In this document: in pieces, positions 25,573-35,103 of the stretch
How the letters are laid out: each line of letters begins with the position of its first letter
How positions within the stretch are numbered: the first letter of the stretch is position 1
DNA from: Bacillaceae bacterium OF18-1A
GTDB taxonomy: Bacteria > Bacillota > Bacilli > Bacillales > Bacillaceae_G
Direction of reading: 5' to 3'
Assembly (NCBI GenBank): GCA_027694045.1
Contig: JAQEWB010000006.1
Span: forward strand, 84,235-148,234
DNA: 64,000 nucleotides
The notes under the pieces: model-generated
Database searches by the model: none
What the model was told of the DNA's origin: nothing
What the model saw: the letters and a program-made list of their open reading frames with translations, nothing else
Translations under genes and position numbers: made by a program

Positions 25573-27066
25573 ATGTTGCAGTTTTTACAACGTATTGGTA
25601 AAGCGTTAATGCTTCCAATCGCAGTACTACCAGCAGCAGGATTATTGCTTCGTTTAGGACAAGAAGATGTATTTAATATTCCTGTTATGGCACAGGCCGG
25701 TGCAGCAATTTTTGATAATTTAGCACTTATTTTTGCAATTGGTGTTGCGATCGGTTTGTCTGTTGATGGTAGTGGAGCAGCTGGACTTGCTGGGGCAATC
25801 GGATATCTTGTTTTACAAAATACAACGAATGCTTTAAGTAAGACGTATTCAGCAGCAGAGCTGAATGATAAATTAAAAAGTGTTCAAGATTTAGTCGGTT
25901 CAGTAGATCCAACTAAATTAGCAGATACAATGACAAAGGTTTCAAAAGCAGCGGCGTTAACGCCGAAAATTAATATGGCCATACTCGGTGGTATTATTGC
26001 AGGGGTTGTTGCGGGATTACTATACAACAAATTCCATAAGATTAAACTACCAGAATGGTTAGGATTCTTTGCTGGAAAACGTTTCGTACCAATCATTACT
26101 TCAATTGTAATGCTACTTTTAGGATTAGTATTCGGTCAAATTTGGCCAACAATTCAAAGTGGTATTGATGCAGTAGCACACGGTATCGTGAATTTAGGTT
26201 CAGTTGGTGCTGGTTTATTCGGATTATTAAACCGTTTATTAATTCCAATCGGTTTACACCACGTAATGAACACATACTTCTGGTTCGTACTTGGTGACTT
26301 TACAAATGCAGCTGGCGATATCGTTCATGGTGATATTGCGCGTTTCTTTGCAAAAGATCCATCAGCAGGTATGTTTATGACTGGTTTCTTCCCAATCATG
26401 ATGTTCGGTTTACCAGCAGCATGTTTCGCAATGATTGCAGCTGCTAAACCAGAAAAACGTAAAATGGTTACAGGGATGTTAGGTGGTCTAGCATTAACTT
26501 CATTCTTAACTGGTATTACAGAACCAATTGAATTCTCATTCATGTTCTTATCACCAGTATTATATGGTATTCATGCTGTATTAACTGGTCTTTCTTTATT
26601 CATTACAACAACATTAGGCATTCATGATGGTTTCTCATTTAGTGCCGGTGCAATCGATTATGTTTTAAACTTTGGTATTGCAACAAAACCAATATTATTA
26701 GCAGGAATCGGTTTAATTTACGCAGCAATTTACTTTGTAGTATTCTATTTCTTAATTAAGAAGTTCGATTTAAAAACTCCTGGTCGTGAAGATGACGATG
26801 AGTTAGCTGAAGATGGTGATGCACCAGTTGCAGGTTCAATTGGTGAAACTTATGTAGCAGCTTTAGGTGGAAAAGAAAACTTAACAGTTATTGATAACTG
26901 TGCAACACGTCTGCGCTTACAAGTAAAAGATGCTGGTCAAGTAAACGAAGCAGCATTAAAACGTGCCGGTGCAAAAGGTGTTATGAAATTAAGTAATACA
27001 AGTGTACAAGTTATCGTAGGAACAAATGTTGAATCTGTTGCCGATGATATGAAAAAACATGTATAA
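25573..27066 (+). CDS. nagP: PTS N-acetylglucosamine transporter, fused EIIC-EIIB
   Basis: It takes up and phosphorylates N-acetylglucosamine. The 497-aa product starts at ATG 25573 behind ATAGGGGGAA. The EIIC membrane domain covers about 1-400 and has GLHHVMNTYFWF, TGITEPIEFSFMFLSP and HDGFSFSAGAIDYVLN. An acidic linker joins it to a C-terminal EIIB domain with the phosphocysteine in VIDNCATRLRLQV. The GlcNAc-type rather than glucose-type assignment rests on overall resemblance to NagP. No EIIA is attached, so phosphate must come from another EIIA. Confidence 0.88.
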   Translation: MLQFLQRIGKALMLPIAVLPAAGLLLRLGQEDVFNIPVMAQAGAAIFDNLALIFAIGVAIGLSVDGSGAAGLAGAIGYLVLQNTTNALSKTYSAAELNDKLKSVQDLVGSVDPTKLADTMTKVSKAAALTPKINMAILGGIIAGVVAGLLYNKFHKIKLPEWLGFFAGKRFVPIITSIVMLLLGLVFGQIWPTIQSGIDAVAHGIVNLGSVGAGLFGLLNRLLIPIGLHHVMNTYFWFVLGDFTNAAGDIVHGDIARFFAKDPSAGMFMTGFFPIMMFGLPAACFAMIAAAKPEKRKMVTGMLGGLALTSFLTGITEPIEFSFMFLSPVLYGIHAVLTGLSLFITTTLGIHDGFSFSAGAIDYVLNFGIATKPILLAGIGLIYAAIYFVVFYFLIKKFDLKTPGREDDDELAEDGDAPVAGSIGETYVAALGGKENLTVIDNCATRLRLQVKDAGQVNEAALKRAGAKGVMKLSNTSVQVIVGTNVESVADDMKKHV

Positions 27067-27077
27067 ATAATTAGATA

Positions 27078-27136
27078 AGAGGATATCCAAAAAAGATTGA
27101 TAACATCAGTTTTTTAGAGGATATCCTCTTTTTTTG
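27078..27136 (+). terminator. Terminator after nagP
   Basis: AGAGGATATCC pairs with GGATATCCTCT across about 29 nt, then eight T. Confidence 0.82.
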
Positions 27137-27331
27137 TGTTAAAAATTTAACGGGAATCTTACTTTTGTAAATTTTCTTTTTCTTTTTTGTACATATAGGT
27201 TGGTAATATGTTCAGTGCGTGATAAAGTAGGGATGATATAGAATGGAGTATCGAAATTCTACAGGAAAGATTTAAAATAAATCTTGAGTAGAAGAAGCAA
27301 ATTATTGGTGAATAAGGGGAAAAAGGTAATC

Positions 27332-28573
27332 ATGGATCAAGAAAAAAATAATGCGAATGGGAAAGCACGTCGGCCGATTGTATACATAAAAAGAACAATC
27401 ATTCTCGTCTTACTATTTTCACTTGTATATTTCATGTATACAAAAATTGTTGCATATAATAAGAAAGAAGAAACTTTAAAAGCTGCAGCAGAAATGAAAA
27501 AACAAGAAGAGCTAAAAAAGAAAGAAGAAGAAAAGAAGCAAGAAGCGCAAAAACAAAAAGAGCTGGAAGAACAAGCGAAGCAAGTACAAGCCGCAGAGAA
27601 GCTTGCGGAAGGTCCTCCTCAAGAAATTAATGAAAACGCTCAATTGGATCAATATTTACAAAACGCAGGATTTAGTGGCACAGCTGTTATTGTGAAGAAC
27701 GGCAAAGTTCTTTTGAATAAAGGGTACGGTATGGCAAATAAAGAAAAACAAGTGCAGAATAATTCAGAGACAACCTTTTATATTGGCTCTATCTCCAAGG
27801 CATTTGTAGCGACCGCTATTATGCAACTAAAAGATCAAAATAAGTTACAAGTAGAGGATACGGTTGCGAAGTATATTCCAGATTTCCCTCAAGGTAATGG
27901 CATTCAGTTAAAACACCTATTAACACATACATCAGGAATTCCAGAATATGAGCAGGGAACAGAGGATATTTCTCATGAAGAGTTGATAAAGCGAATAGGA
28001 AATCAAAAGCGTATTGGTGGCCCAGGAGAGAAATGGAAGTATTCCGATTCAAACTATTCTATACTGGCCTACATCGCTGAGAAAGTAAGTGGACAGCCGC
28101 TTGAAGAATATATTAAACAACATATTTTTGCTACTGCTGGTATGAAACATTCTGGTTTTGGCAAAGAGTTAGAACAAACAAGATTCCCATCAACGGGTTA
28201 TAAAATAGTGAATAACAATATGACAACACCTAATATCCCAAGCATGTCACAACTATATGGTTGTGGTGATATATATACAAGCGCGCATGATTTGTATTTA
28301 TTTAACGAAGCGCTATTCTCTGGAAAGTTAATTTCAAAAGAGAGTTACGATCAAATGTTTACAGCTGTGAAAAAGGATTACGGGTTTGGGTGGTATGTAG
28401 ACCCAGGAAGCTATTCGAATCATGGTGTAATGCCAGGGTGGAATTGCTTAAATGGATTTAGTAAAAATGGTAGTGTATATGTTGTTTTGTTATCGAACAT
28501 TCAAAATAACATTAAATCATTTGGTAAAGTGAATAATGACATTTATACAATGTTGCGAAATATTGAAGTGTAA
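27332..28573 (+). CDS. Membrane-anchored serine hydrolase, class C beta-lactamase fold
   Basis: Starting at ATG 27332 behind AAAAAGG gives 413 aa. One membrane helix (about residues 19-37) anchors the protein outside the cell. A Lys/Glu-rich coiled coil (about 45-95) spaces a catalytic domain with SxxK in GSISKAFV, an HTSGIPEYE loop, and YSDSNYSILAYI where YSN is usual. A C-terminal HGVMPGW occupies the HxG position. Such proteins act as DD-peptidases or esterases on cell-wall material, but many are uncharacterised. The coiled-coil spacer is the unusual part. Upstream TTG 27284 is less likely. Confidence 0.85.
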   Translation: MDQEKNNANGKARRPIVYIKRTIILVLLFSLVYFMYTKIVAYNKKEETLKAAAEMKKQEELKKKEEEKKQEAQKQKELEEQAKQVQAAEKLAEGPPQEINENAQLDQYLQNAGFSGTAVIVKNGKVLLNKGYGMANKEKQVQNNSETTFYIGSISKAFVATAIMQLKDQNKLQVEDTVAKYIPDFPQGNGIQLKHLLTHTSGIPEYEQGTEDISHEELIKRIGNQKRIGGPGEKWKYSDSNYSILAYIAEKVSGQPLEEYIKQHIFATAGMKHSGFGKELEQTRFPSTGYKIVNNNMTTPNIPSMSQLYGCGDIYTSAHDLYLFNEALFSGKLISKESYDQMFTAVKKDYGFGWYVDPGSYSNHGVMPGWNCLNGFSKNGSVYVVLLSNIQNNIKSFGKVNNDIYTMLRNIEV

Positions 28574-28601
28574 AGGCTATCCTTTTTGGATAGCTTTTTT
28601 G
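28572..28601 (+). terminator. Terminator after the serine hydrolase
   Basis: AAAGGCTATCC pairs with GGATAGCTTT, followed by T residues. Confidence 0.88.
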
Positions 28602-28856
28602 TATTGGAGAAATATGTATGTGATGTGAGTATACATCATAAGCATCGTGTACGTAATTCGCAATACAGTGCAGCCCTCATAATTCCAGCTGGAAATTAAA
28701 AGATAGATGGGATACATCTATTTTTTTTATGCTTTGAAACAAGTATTTCTTTTAGAAAATGTATGTCTTACCTATCACAAAAAAAGCTTACTTTGTATAC
28801 ATTAAGATGTATGGATATAAAATCTTATACTTTAAAACTAATAGGAGGAGAAGCGT

Positions 28857-29258
28857 ATGTGTCTGTTCAGGAAATATTGGCATAAATTATCAAGGTTGTT
28901 TAATAGACAATTAGACTATTTTTTAGATAATAAATTATTGCCTGCTGTGGAACGACTTTTATTTTCACAGAATTTTTCTAGGTTTATTCAAAGAAATTCA
29001 AAGCAAGCTACAGAAGAGTTTATTAAATCAAGCGAATTTCAAACTATTATTTGCAACATTTTAAAAGAATGTAATACATCACCTTTTAAAGAAATTGCAA
29101 AGCAGTATTTAGGTAAAAACGTAGAAATTACTGTGACAGTTGGACAGTTAACTGGTGTTATTGTAGCAGTTGGTGATGATTTCTTAACATTGCAAGAAGG
29201 AATAGGAACAGAAGTTTTATTGCCGTTTGTAAGTATTATATCAATTAAAGAAGCGTAA
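28857..29258 (+). CDS. Small protein with a C-terminal LSm/SH3-like (DUF2642-type) domain
   Basis: The 133-aa protein has a helical N-terminal 80 residues and a C-terminal beta domain of about 50 residues, LGKNVEITVTVGQLTGVIVA then DDFLTLQEGIGTEVLLPFVS. The strand pattern (G-x-V-x-hydrophobic, then T-G-x-hydrophobic, V...DFLTLQ) looks like the DUF2642/YuzF-type barrel seen in Bacillus spore-related proteins. AGGAGGAGAAG precedes the ATG. It starts the operon that continues with a second such protein and the twin glycosyltransferases. The function is unknown. Confidence 0.7.
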   Translation: MCLFRKYWHKLSRLFNRQLDYFLDNKLLPAVERLLFSQNFSRFIQRNSKQATEEFIKSSEFQTIICNILKECNTSPFKEIAKQYLGKNVEITVTVGQLTGVIVAVGDDFLTLQEGIGTEVLLPFVSIISIKEA

Positions 29259-29274
29259 GAAAGGAGACTTATAT

Positions 29275-29469
29275 ATGTTATTTACTGATGAATTGCGTAA
29301 CCATGTTGGTGAGCTAGTGCAAGTTGTTACAGCTGTAGAAATTGTTGCTGGCATTCTTTTATCTGTGACGGATGGAGCAGTAAGTGTCCGTACTTCTCCT
29401 TCTTATGGGCCACCGGAAGATGTACTTGTGCGTATTCCTATTATTTCCTATGTTCGCTTGGAAGGGTAA
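29275..29469 (+). CDS. Second small LSm/SH3-like (DUF2642-type) protein
   Basis: The 64-aa protein is essentially one beta-barrel domain: LRNHVGELVQVVTAVEIVAG then ILLSVTDGAVSVRTS, ending VRIPIISYVRLEG. It is related in pattern to the C-terminal domain of the gene before it, 16 bp upstream. AAAGGAGA lies at good spacing. Only 13 bp separate it from the twin glycosyltransferase, so translation is probably coupled. Confidence 0.7.
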   Translation: MLFTDELRNHVGELVQVVTAVEIVAGILLSVTDGAVSVRTSPSYGPPEDVLVRIPIISYVRLEG

Positions 29470-29482
29470 GAGTGATACAAGT

Positions 29483-31030
29483 ATGCGAGTATCAGTTGTT
29501 ATTCCAGTGCATAATGAGGCAAGTACTTTATCTCAAGTTTTAGTAGAAGTGGAGAAATTGAAACCATATGAAATTATCGTAGTAGATAATGGATCGACAG
29601 ATGGGACAAAAGAGATAGCGTTACAACATCATTGCCATGCGATTTATTATAAACATTCTCTTGGCAATGACGTTGGACGTGCGATTGGAGCTAGAGAAGC
29701 AAAAGGTGACATTGTACTGTTTTTAGATGGTGACATCGTTATTGATAATAGAGAACTACAGCGTTTCGTGAAAGGAATTCAGCAAGGCCACCAAATTGTT
29801 GTGAATAATTTAACATGGTCTGTTTATTTAAAGGTGAGACCACATTATACGACAGTTGGAAAATTCATGTTAAATCGTTATTTGAATAAAAAAGAGCTTG
29901 TTGTTGGATCTTTAATTGCCATTCCACATGCGATGAGTAGAGAAGTGATTCAGAGACTGGGATGGTGGAATTTAGCAGATCCAGCATTATTTCAAGCGAT
30001 GGCTATGTCTAGAGGAGTAGATATTGTTGATATGGCTTCGGTTGATGTAATTCACACAAATAAAGTTCGTCCGGTGCATACCGGTACATCGCCTGGTTCT
30101 CCTTATCCGAAAGCGACTAGTCGTATTATGGGAGACCATTTACGTGCTTTGCAATATGTAATCGAAACATATGGTAAACGCGGCGGTTTTTCAGAGGGAA
30201 ATAGGGATAGAGAGTTTATAGGAGAGTATAAGGAAGTTGTATTACAAAGGAAAAAGGCAAAGTATAGCGCGATTATACCAGTATCAGAAGAAAAAATGAC
30301 TATAAGTTCTGTTATACAAGAAGTAAAAAAGGCTGGTGTAGATGAAATTATAGTTGTTGCGAATGGAGCGGATAGTGAGACTATTAAACAAGCGAAGCTA
30401 GAGAATGTTATTGTTGTTGAATTTACGAAAGCGCTCGGACATAATGTAGCGCGAGCGATAGGGGCTATGCATGCTACGGCAGATATTTGTTTATTTGTTG
30501 ATGGTGATTTTGCTATTCCAGCAAAAAAACTAGTTCCATTTTTACGTGCTATTGAAGAGGGAAGTGATGTAGCGTTAAATGATTTGCAATGCTTATTAGA
30601 TATGTTTCATCCCGCGGATCCAATTAGCATGGGAAAATACTTTTTAAATTTAGTAGCAAAACGACCAGATTTGTGGAATAACTCATTAACGGCAGTGCCA
30701 CATGCTATTCATAAAAAAGTAATAGAGAAAATTGGATACGATTCTCTTATTATTCCCCCACTAGCTCAAGTAAAAGCTATTTTGGAGGGGTTTTCTATTA
30801 CTGCAGTAGAATTTGTAGATGTTATCAAAACAAATCGAGTACGCCCAGAGCAACACGGATTTGTAAATGGACGTATTCCAGCATTTGATCGTATTTTTGG
30901 TGATCAACTTGAGGCAATTGCTTATCTATTACAATATACAGACGAGCGTGGGAGTTTTACAGATGGAGATCGAGATAGAGATATCATTCAACAATTGAGA
31001 AAGGAAGAAAAGAATAAGGATGAATGCTAG
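29483..31030 (+). CDS. Twin-domain family 2 glycosyltransferase A
   Basis: ATG 29483 gives 515 aa; the frame is open from 29384 but overlaps the previous gene. It contains two GT2 (GT-A) modules of about 255 aa in tandem. Module 1 has [41 protein letters not shown] and LFLDGD. Module 2 has [34 protein letters not shown] and LFVDGD. Each ends with NKVRP or NRVRP, a GD-H/Q-L motif and a Gly-Arg-rich tail ([24 protein letters not shown]). The metal-binding DGD is kept in both. No membrane helix is seen, so it acts in the cytoplasm on a nucleotide sugar, presumably the product of the next two genes. It overlaps the dehydrogenase gene by 11 bp. Confidence 0.85.
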   Translation: MRVSVVIPVHNEASTLSQVLVEVEKLKPYEIIVVDNGSTDGTKEIALQHHCHAIYYKHSLGNDVGRAIGAREAKGDIVLFLDGDIVIDNRELQRFVKGIQQGHQIVVNNLTWSVYLKVRPHYTTVGKFMLNRYLNKKELVVGSLIAIPHAMSREVIQRLGWWNLADPALFQAMAMSRGVDIVDMASVDVIHTNKVRPVHTGTSPGSPYPKATSRIMGDHLRALQYVIETYGKRGGFSEGNRDREFIGEYKEVVLQRKKAKYSAIIPVSEEKMTISSVIQEVKKAGVDEIIVVANGADSETIKQAKLENVIVVEFTKALGHNVARAIGAMHATADICLFVDGDFAIPAKKLVPFLRAIEEGSDVALNDLQCLLDMFHPADPISMGKYFLNLVAKRPDLWNNSLTAVPHAIHKKVIEKIGYDSLIIPPLAQVKAILEGFSITAVEFVDVIKTNRVRPEQHGFVNGRIPAFDRIFGDQLEAIAYLLQYTDERGSFTDGDRDRDIIQQLRKEEKNKDEC

Positions 31031-32264
31031 TAGTAAAGTAGCTATTATTGGATTAGGATATGTTGGTCTTCCTTTAGCAGTCCATTTTGCAGAAAGAGGA
31101 TATACAGTGCTTGGACTAGATAAAGATATTAGAAAAATAGAATCGATTATAAAAGGAGAAAGTTATATTCCAGATGTTTCTTCTAAAGAGTTACAAAATT
31201 TATTAACGAAAAAACGTTTAATAGTAAATACACCAGATAAAGGAATGACTGAGTTTAAAAATAGTGAGTATGTTATTATTACTGTCCCAACTCCAATTAA
31301 TGAACAGAGAGAACCAGATTTAAGTGCCCTCATTTCAGCTTCCCATTATATACAGCAAAACCTTCAAAAAGGACAAACCTTCATTTTTGAAAGCTCCACA
31401 TATCCAGGGACACTGGAAGAAGTTATTATTCCTATTATCTCCCAAGCAGGCCAAAAGGTAGGAGAAGATTTCTATATCGGATATTCCCCTGAGAGAATTG
31501 ATCCAGCAAATAGTCAATATTCAGTTCAAACGATTCCAAAAGTTATTAGTGGACAAACAAAAAAATGTAAACAGAAAGTACAGGATTTGTATAGTACTAT
31601 ATTCGATGTAATTGTTCCAGTTAGCTCTCCGAAAGTAGCGGAGATGTGTAAGTTGTTTGAAAATATTCAGCGTTTAGTCAATATTTCATTAGTAAATGAG
31701 TTAAATACACTATGCGAAAGTTTAGGAATTGATTTTTATGAGGCGCTTGAAGCTGCATCTACAAAGCCGTTTGGGTTTACCCCATATTGGCCAGGGCCAG
31801 GAATAGGTGGGCATTGTATTCCGGTAGACCCTTTATATTTTCAATGGAGAATAAAAAAGAATGGCGTAATCAGTCAATTAATTGAAGCTGCGCACAAAAT
31901 TAATGAAGAAATGCCAGAAAAAATAGTTGGCAAAGTGAAAGGTTTAGTGCAATCACCAGCAACGGTTTTAATTGTAGGAATTGCGTATAAGAAAGACGTT
32001 AATGATTTGAGAGAATCACCGGCGTTGCCAATTATTCAATTGTTGCTAAAAGAAGGATATGAGATAGAGTATCATGACCCATATATTTCTTCTGCGGAAA
32101 TGGGAGATAAGTTATATCAATCGGTTTCTTTGGATGAACAAAAAGTGAAACAAGCAGATTGCAGTTTAATATTAACGGATCACTCTAATATCGATTGGAA
32201 GCTTTTTGAAGGAATGAAACGAGTAATAGATACACGTGGAATTGTAAAGAAGGTGAGTATATGA
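31020..32264 (+). CDS. UDP-sugar 6-dehydrogenase (UDP-GlcNAc/ManNAc or UDP-Glc type)
   Basis: The NAD-dependent four-electron oxidase is 414 aa. The Rossmann motif is [12 protein letters not shown] (9-20). [21 protein letters not shown] and NISLVNEL blocks follow. The catalytic Cys266 is in [13 protein letters not shown], and the C-terminal domain has [16 protein letters not shown]. The [15 protein letters not shown] block is typical of UDP-GlcNAc and UDP-ManNAc dehydrogenases more than UDP-glucose ones. With the next gene it forms an oxidation/decarboxylation pair; a UDP-GlcNAc to UDP-N-acetylxylosamine route has been reported from the B. cereus group and fits. It shares ATGA with the next gene. 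Confidence 0.88.
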   Translation: MNASSKVAIIGLGYVGLPLAVHFAERGYTVLGLDKDIRKIESIIKGESYIPDVSSKELQNLLTKKRLIVNTPDKGMTEFKNSEYVIITVPTPINEQREPDLSALISASHYIQQNLQKGQTFIFESSTYPGTLEEVIIPIISQAGQKVGEDFYIGYSPERIDPANSQYSVQTIPKVISGQTKKCKQKVQDLYSTIFDVIVPVSSPKVAEMCKLFENIQRLVNISLVNELNTLCESLGIDFYEALEAASTKPFGFTPYWPGPGIGGHCIPVDPLYFQWRIKKNGVISQLIEAAHKINEEMPEKIVGKVKGLVQSPATVLIVGIAYKKDVNDLRESPALPIIQLLLKEGYEIEYHDPYISSAEMGDKLYQSVSLDEQKVKQADCSLILTDHSNIDWKLFEGMKRVIDTRGIVKKVSI

Positions 32265-33226
32265 GTAAGAAATGTTTGATTACAGGTGGAGCGGGGTTTA
32301 TTGGATCGCATCTAGCTGAAGAATTAGTACAAAGAGGATATGAAATTACTATTGTGGATAACTTTTATAAAGGGAAGAACAAATATCATGATGAGCTAAT
32401 GAAAGAAATTCAAGTTATTCCAATAAGTGTTTTAGATAAAAATTCTATTTATGAATTAGTAAATCAACATGATGTAGTGTTTCATTTAGCGGCAATTTTA
32501 GGTGTTAAAACGACAATGGAAAAGAGTATAGAGCTCATTGAAACAAATTTTGATGGGACGAGAAACATTTTGCAAGCAGCACTAAAAGGAAAGAAGAAAG
32601 TGGTCTTTGCTTCTACTTCAGAAGTATATGGTAAGGACAAGCCACCATTTTCTGAAGAAGGCGATCGAGTATATGGGGCAACTACTAAAATACGTTGGAG
32701 TTATGCAGTTTGTAAAACGTTAGAAGAGACATTATGTTTAGGATACGCATTAGAGGGTTTACCTGTAACGATTGTTCGCTATTTTAATATTTATGGTCCA
32801 AGAGCGAAAGATGGTCCGTATGCAGGGGTAATCCCACGATTTATCCACGCAGCTCTGCAAGGAGAAGACATTCTCGTATATGGAGATGGCAAGCAGACAC
32901 GTTGCTTTACGTATGTAAGTGATGCGGTAGAAGCAACGATTCGAGCAATGGATGAGAAGGTAAATGGTGAGATTATTAATATAGGTTCTGAGAATGAAAA
33001 GAGTATAGAAGAAGTAGCGGAAATAATCAAAAAATTAACGAATTCTTCTTCAAAAATTGTAAAAATTCCTTTTGAAGAAATATATCCACATGGTTTTGAG
33101 GAGATTCCGAATAGAAGACCAGACGTAACGAAATTAAGAGAGCTTGTTCAGTTCCAAGCGAAAGTAACGTGGGAACAAGGATTGAAAGAAACTATTAAAT
33201 GGTTTCGTGAAGAAAATAATGGTTAA
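32261..33226 (+). CDS. Extended SDR: UDP-uronate decarboxylase or 4-epimerase
   Basis: The 321-aa NAD(P)-dependent protein starts with [20 protein letters not shown], has the ASTSEVYG serine motif, an active-site YxxxK in [10 protein letters not shown], and RYFNIYGPR. After a dehydrogenase that makes a UDP-uronic acid, an enzyme of this type would decarboxylate or epimerise it. The sequence alone does not separate the two. Its ATG overlaps the previous stop (ATGA) and its end overlaps the next gene by 8 bp, so the operon is tightly coupled. Confidence 0.85.
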   Translation: MSKKCLITGGAGFIGSHLAEELVQRGYEITIVDNFYKGKNKYHDELMKEIQVIPISVLDKNSIYELVNQHDVVFHLAAILGVKTTMEKSIELIETNFDGTRNILQAALKGKKKVVFASTSEVYGKDKPPFSEEGDRVYGATTKIRWSYAVCKTLEETLCLGYALEGLPVTIVRYFNIYGPRAKDGPYAGVIPRFIHAALQGEDILVYGDGKQTRCFTYVSDAVEATIRAMDEKVNGEIINIGSENEKSIEEVAEIIKKLTNSSSKIVKIPFEEIYPHGFEEIPNRRPDVTKLRELVQFQAKVTWEQGLKETIKWFREENNG

Positions 33227-34763
33227 GTCACTATCGATTATTATTCCTGTATGTAATGAAGGAGATACAATTTCAGACGTTATTCAATCGGTAAAACCAT
33301 TAAACCCAGTAGAGATTATTGTAGTAGCGAATGGTTGTAACGATAACACAGAAACAGTCGCCGAGCAGTTAGGTTGTAAAGTAATCAAGCATAAAGATTT
33401 ACTTGGTAATGATGTTGGACGCGCAGTCGGCGCAAAACATGCAGTAGGTGATGTATTACTGTTTATAGATGGAGATTTTGCTATTCAAACTTCGAAATTG
33501 CAATTATTTCTTAATCCCATTTTATATGATCAAGCTGATATCGTTTTAAATAATTTGGATGCATTATTTTTAAAGAAACAAAAACCGCACTCCGTTACAG
33601 TGTGGCGCCAAATATTAAATGCAATGTTAGAGCGTGAAGAGTTAAAAATTGACTCTTTATTATCTGTACCTCATGCGTTGACGAAAGAAGTTGTTCAAAG
33701 TATTGGATATGAATGTTTTGTTAATCCTATTGTCGCCCATTTACGTCTAGTTCAAAGTAAATGGAGAATTAGCCGTCATTGTGCAATTGATGTTATTACG
33801 CCAAATAAATTTCGGCCAGTTGAGCATGCGGCATATGGCACAAATCTTTCTCAATCCGAAAAACGAATGATAGGTGACCATATAGAAGCTGTAGCAGAGC
33901 GGATAGTAAGCGGTGATGAGCGCGGAGGATATTATGATGGGAATAGGAAAAGAGATAGTGTCTACCATACTTTAGATTTCGAAGATTTTCATCAAGGATG
34001 GGGCGTTACATCTAATTTGTATAGGGGAAAGCAATTATCGGTCATTATTCCTGTACAGGATGAAGAGAAAACAATTGGAAACGTTATAGAAGAGCTTCGC
34101 AAAATTGAACCTTTTGAAATTATTGTTGTTGTAAATGGTTCGTCAGATAAAACGGCGACAATTGCAGAAGATAAGGGGGCAACAACAATTGTATATAAAG
34201 AAGCACTTGGAAATGATGTGGGGCGCTCACTTGGAATGTATTTTGCAAAAGGAGAGATTGTGTTATTTATAGACGGTGATTTTGTTATTCCAGCTAGTAA
34301 ATTATATCCTTTTGCGAAAGCTATTGCAGATGGAACGGATGTCGCATTAAATGATTTAAATCATTATTTAGATCTAAGAATACCACTTCATCTTGTAACA
34401 GCATTTAAATATGCATTAAATTTAGCTTGTGATAGAAAAGATTTAGGCGTGGGATCTCTTATTGCTGTGCCTCATGCGTTTAGTCGGAAATGTTTAAAAG
34501 GAATCGGATATAGGTCTTTACTGGCACCGTGCACGGCGCAGGTGAAAGCTATTCTTTCAGGATTTGAAGTTGCATGTGTAAGTCGTGTTGAGGTTGATAA
34601 GATGAATCGCATTCGTCCCAGTGAACATTTTGCAAAAATAGGTCATCCGCCAGCTGTACTTCGAATTATAGGTGATCATATAGAAGGATTAGAGCAATTA
34701 GTTGCTCTAACAAACAATCGTGGTGGATTTTATGATGGAAGTAGAAAAAGAGATGCTTTATAG
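33219..34763 (+). CDS. Twin-domain family 2 glycosyltransferase B
   Basis: ATG 33219 overlaps the upstream stop (ATGGTTAA) and gives 514 aa; GTG 33207 is an alternative. It again has two GT2 modules: [46 protein letters not shown], then VIIPVQDEEKT, IIVVVNGSSDKT, LGNDVGRSLGM, LFIDGD. Both modules finish with the RGG-YDGNRKRD or RGGFYDGSRKRD tail also seen in twin A. All four modules in the operon are clearly homologous, so a gene-internal duplication preceded or followed duplication of the gene. No membrane segments. A terminator follows. Confidence 0.85.
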   Translation: MVKSLSIIIPVCNEGDTISDVIQSVKPLNPVEIIVVANGCNDNTETVAEQLGCKVIKHKDLLGNDVGRAVGAKHAVGDVLLFIDGDFAIQTSKLQLFLNPILYDQADIVLNNLDALFLKKQKPHSVTVWRQILNAMLEREELKIDSLLSVPHALTKEVVQSIGYECFVNPIVAHLRLVQSKWRISRHCAIDVITPNKFRPVEHAAYGTNLSQSEKRMIGDHIEAVAERIVSGDERGGYYDGNRKRDSVYHTLDFEDFHQGWGVTSNLYRGKQLSVIIPVQDEEKTIGNVIEELRKIEPFEIIVVVNGSSDKTATIAEDKGATTIVYKEALGNDVGRSLGMYFAKGEIVLFIDGDFVIPASKLYPFAKAIADGTDVALNDLNHYLDLRIPLHLVTAFKYALNLACDRKDLGVGSLIAVPHAFSRKCLKGIGYRSLLAPCTAQVKAILSGFEVACVSRVEVDKMNRIRPSEHFAKIGHPPAVLRIIGDHIEGLEQLVALTNNRGGFYDGSRKRDAL

Positions 34764-34768
34764 GGTAA

Positions 34769-34802
34769 CAAAAAAAGTGTACAACATATGTACACTTTTT
34801 TG
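34769..34802 (+). terminator. Terminator of the twin-GT2 operon
   Basis: AAAAAAGTGTACA pairs with TGTACACTTTTTT over about 6 nt. Confidence 0.9.
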
Positions 34803-34975
34803 TTCTGTTATAAAACTATAACAGATTAGGAGATAAGAGTATTACAGCTCTACAATGGGTATTGTTCTTATATTACAAAATAGGACTCGTATATAAGGAT
34901 ACCAAAAAAATACAATTAAGGAAAGGCTTAATTATAAAGACTTTTAAATAAAGTTAACACTATGTACATAGTAGT

Positions 34976-34993
34976 TTGTTCAACATTTCACAA
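34976..34993 (+). promoter_or_regulatory. Candidate Rex operator upstream of pflB
   Basis: TTGTTCAACATTTCACAA matches the Rex consensus TTGTGAANNNNTTCACAA except at positions 5 and 6. It lies 111 bp before pflB. Rex senses the NADH/NAD+ ratio and controls fermentation genes in Firmicutes, so the location makes sense. The remaining part of the 34803-35103 gap shows no gene. Confidence 0.5.
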
Positions 34994-35103
34994 ACATGTC
35001 ACAACTATTTCGTTCACTTTCGCAAAAAAGTAGTATTCTAAGTGTGTAAGCTGTTATATAAAAAATCTTAGTCCTGTACTAATCAAAAATGGAGGAGATT
35101 AGG

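Noticed and set aside
28625..28699. 24-codon GTG frame and the palindrome TTCCAGCTGGAA before a weak hairpin, possibly a small RNA or peptide
   Set aside because: Ribosome site too far, no family resemblance, hairpin short; evidence too thin to call.
28780..28856. Sporulation sigma (SigE/SigK) promoter before the GT2 operon
   Set aside because: No -10/-35 pair with acceptable spacing could be matched; left open.
34986..35003. Possible Fnr box near pflB
   Set aside because: The halves TTCAC and GTCAC are direct, not inverted, repeats.
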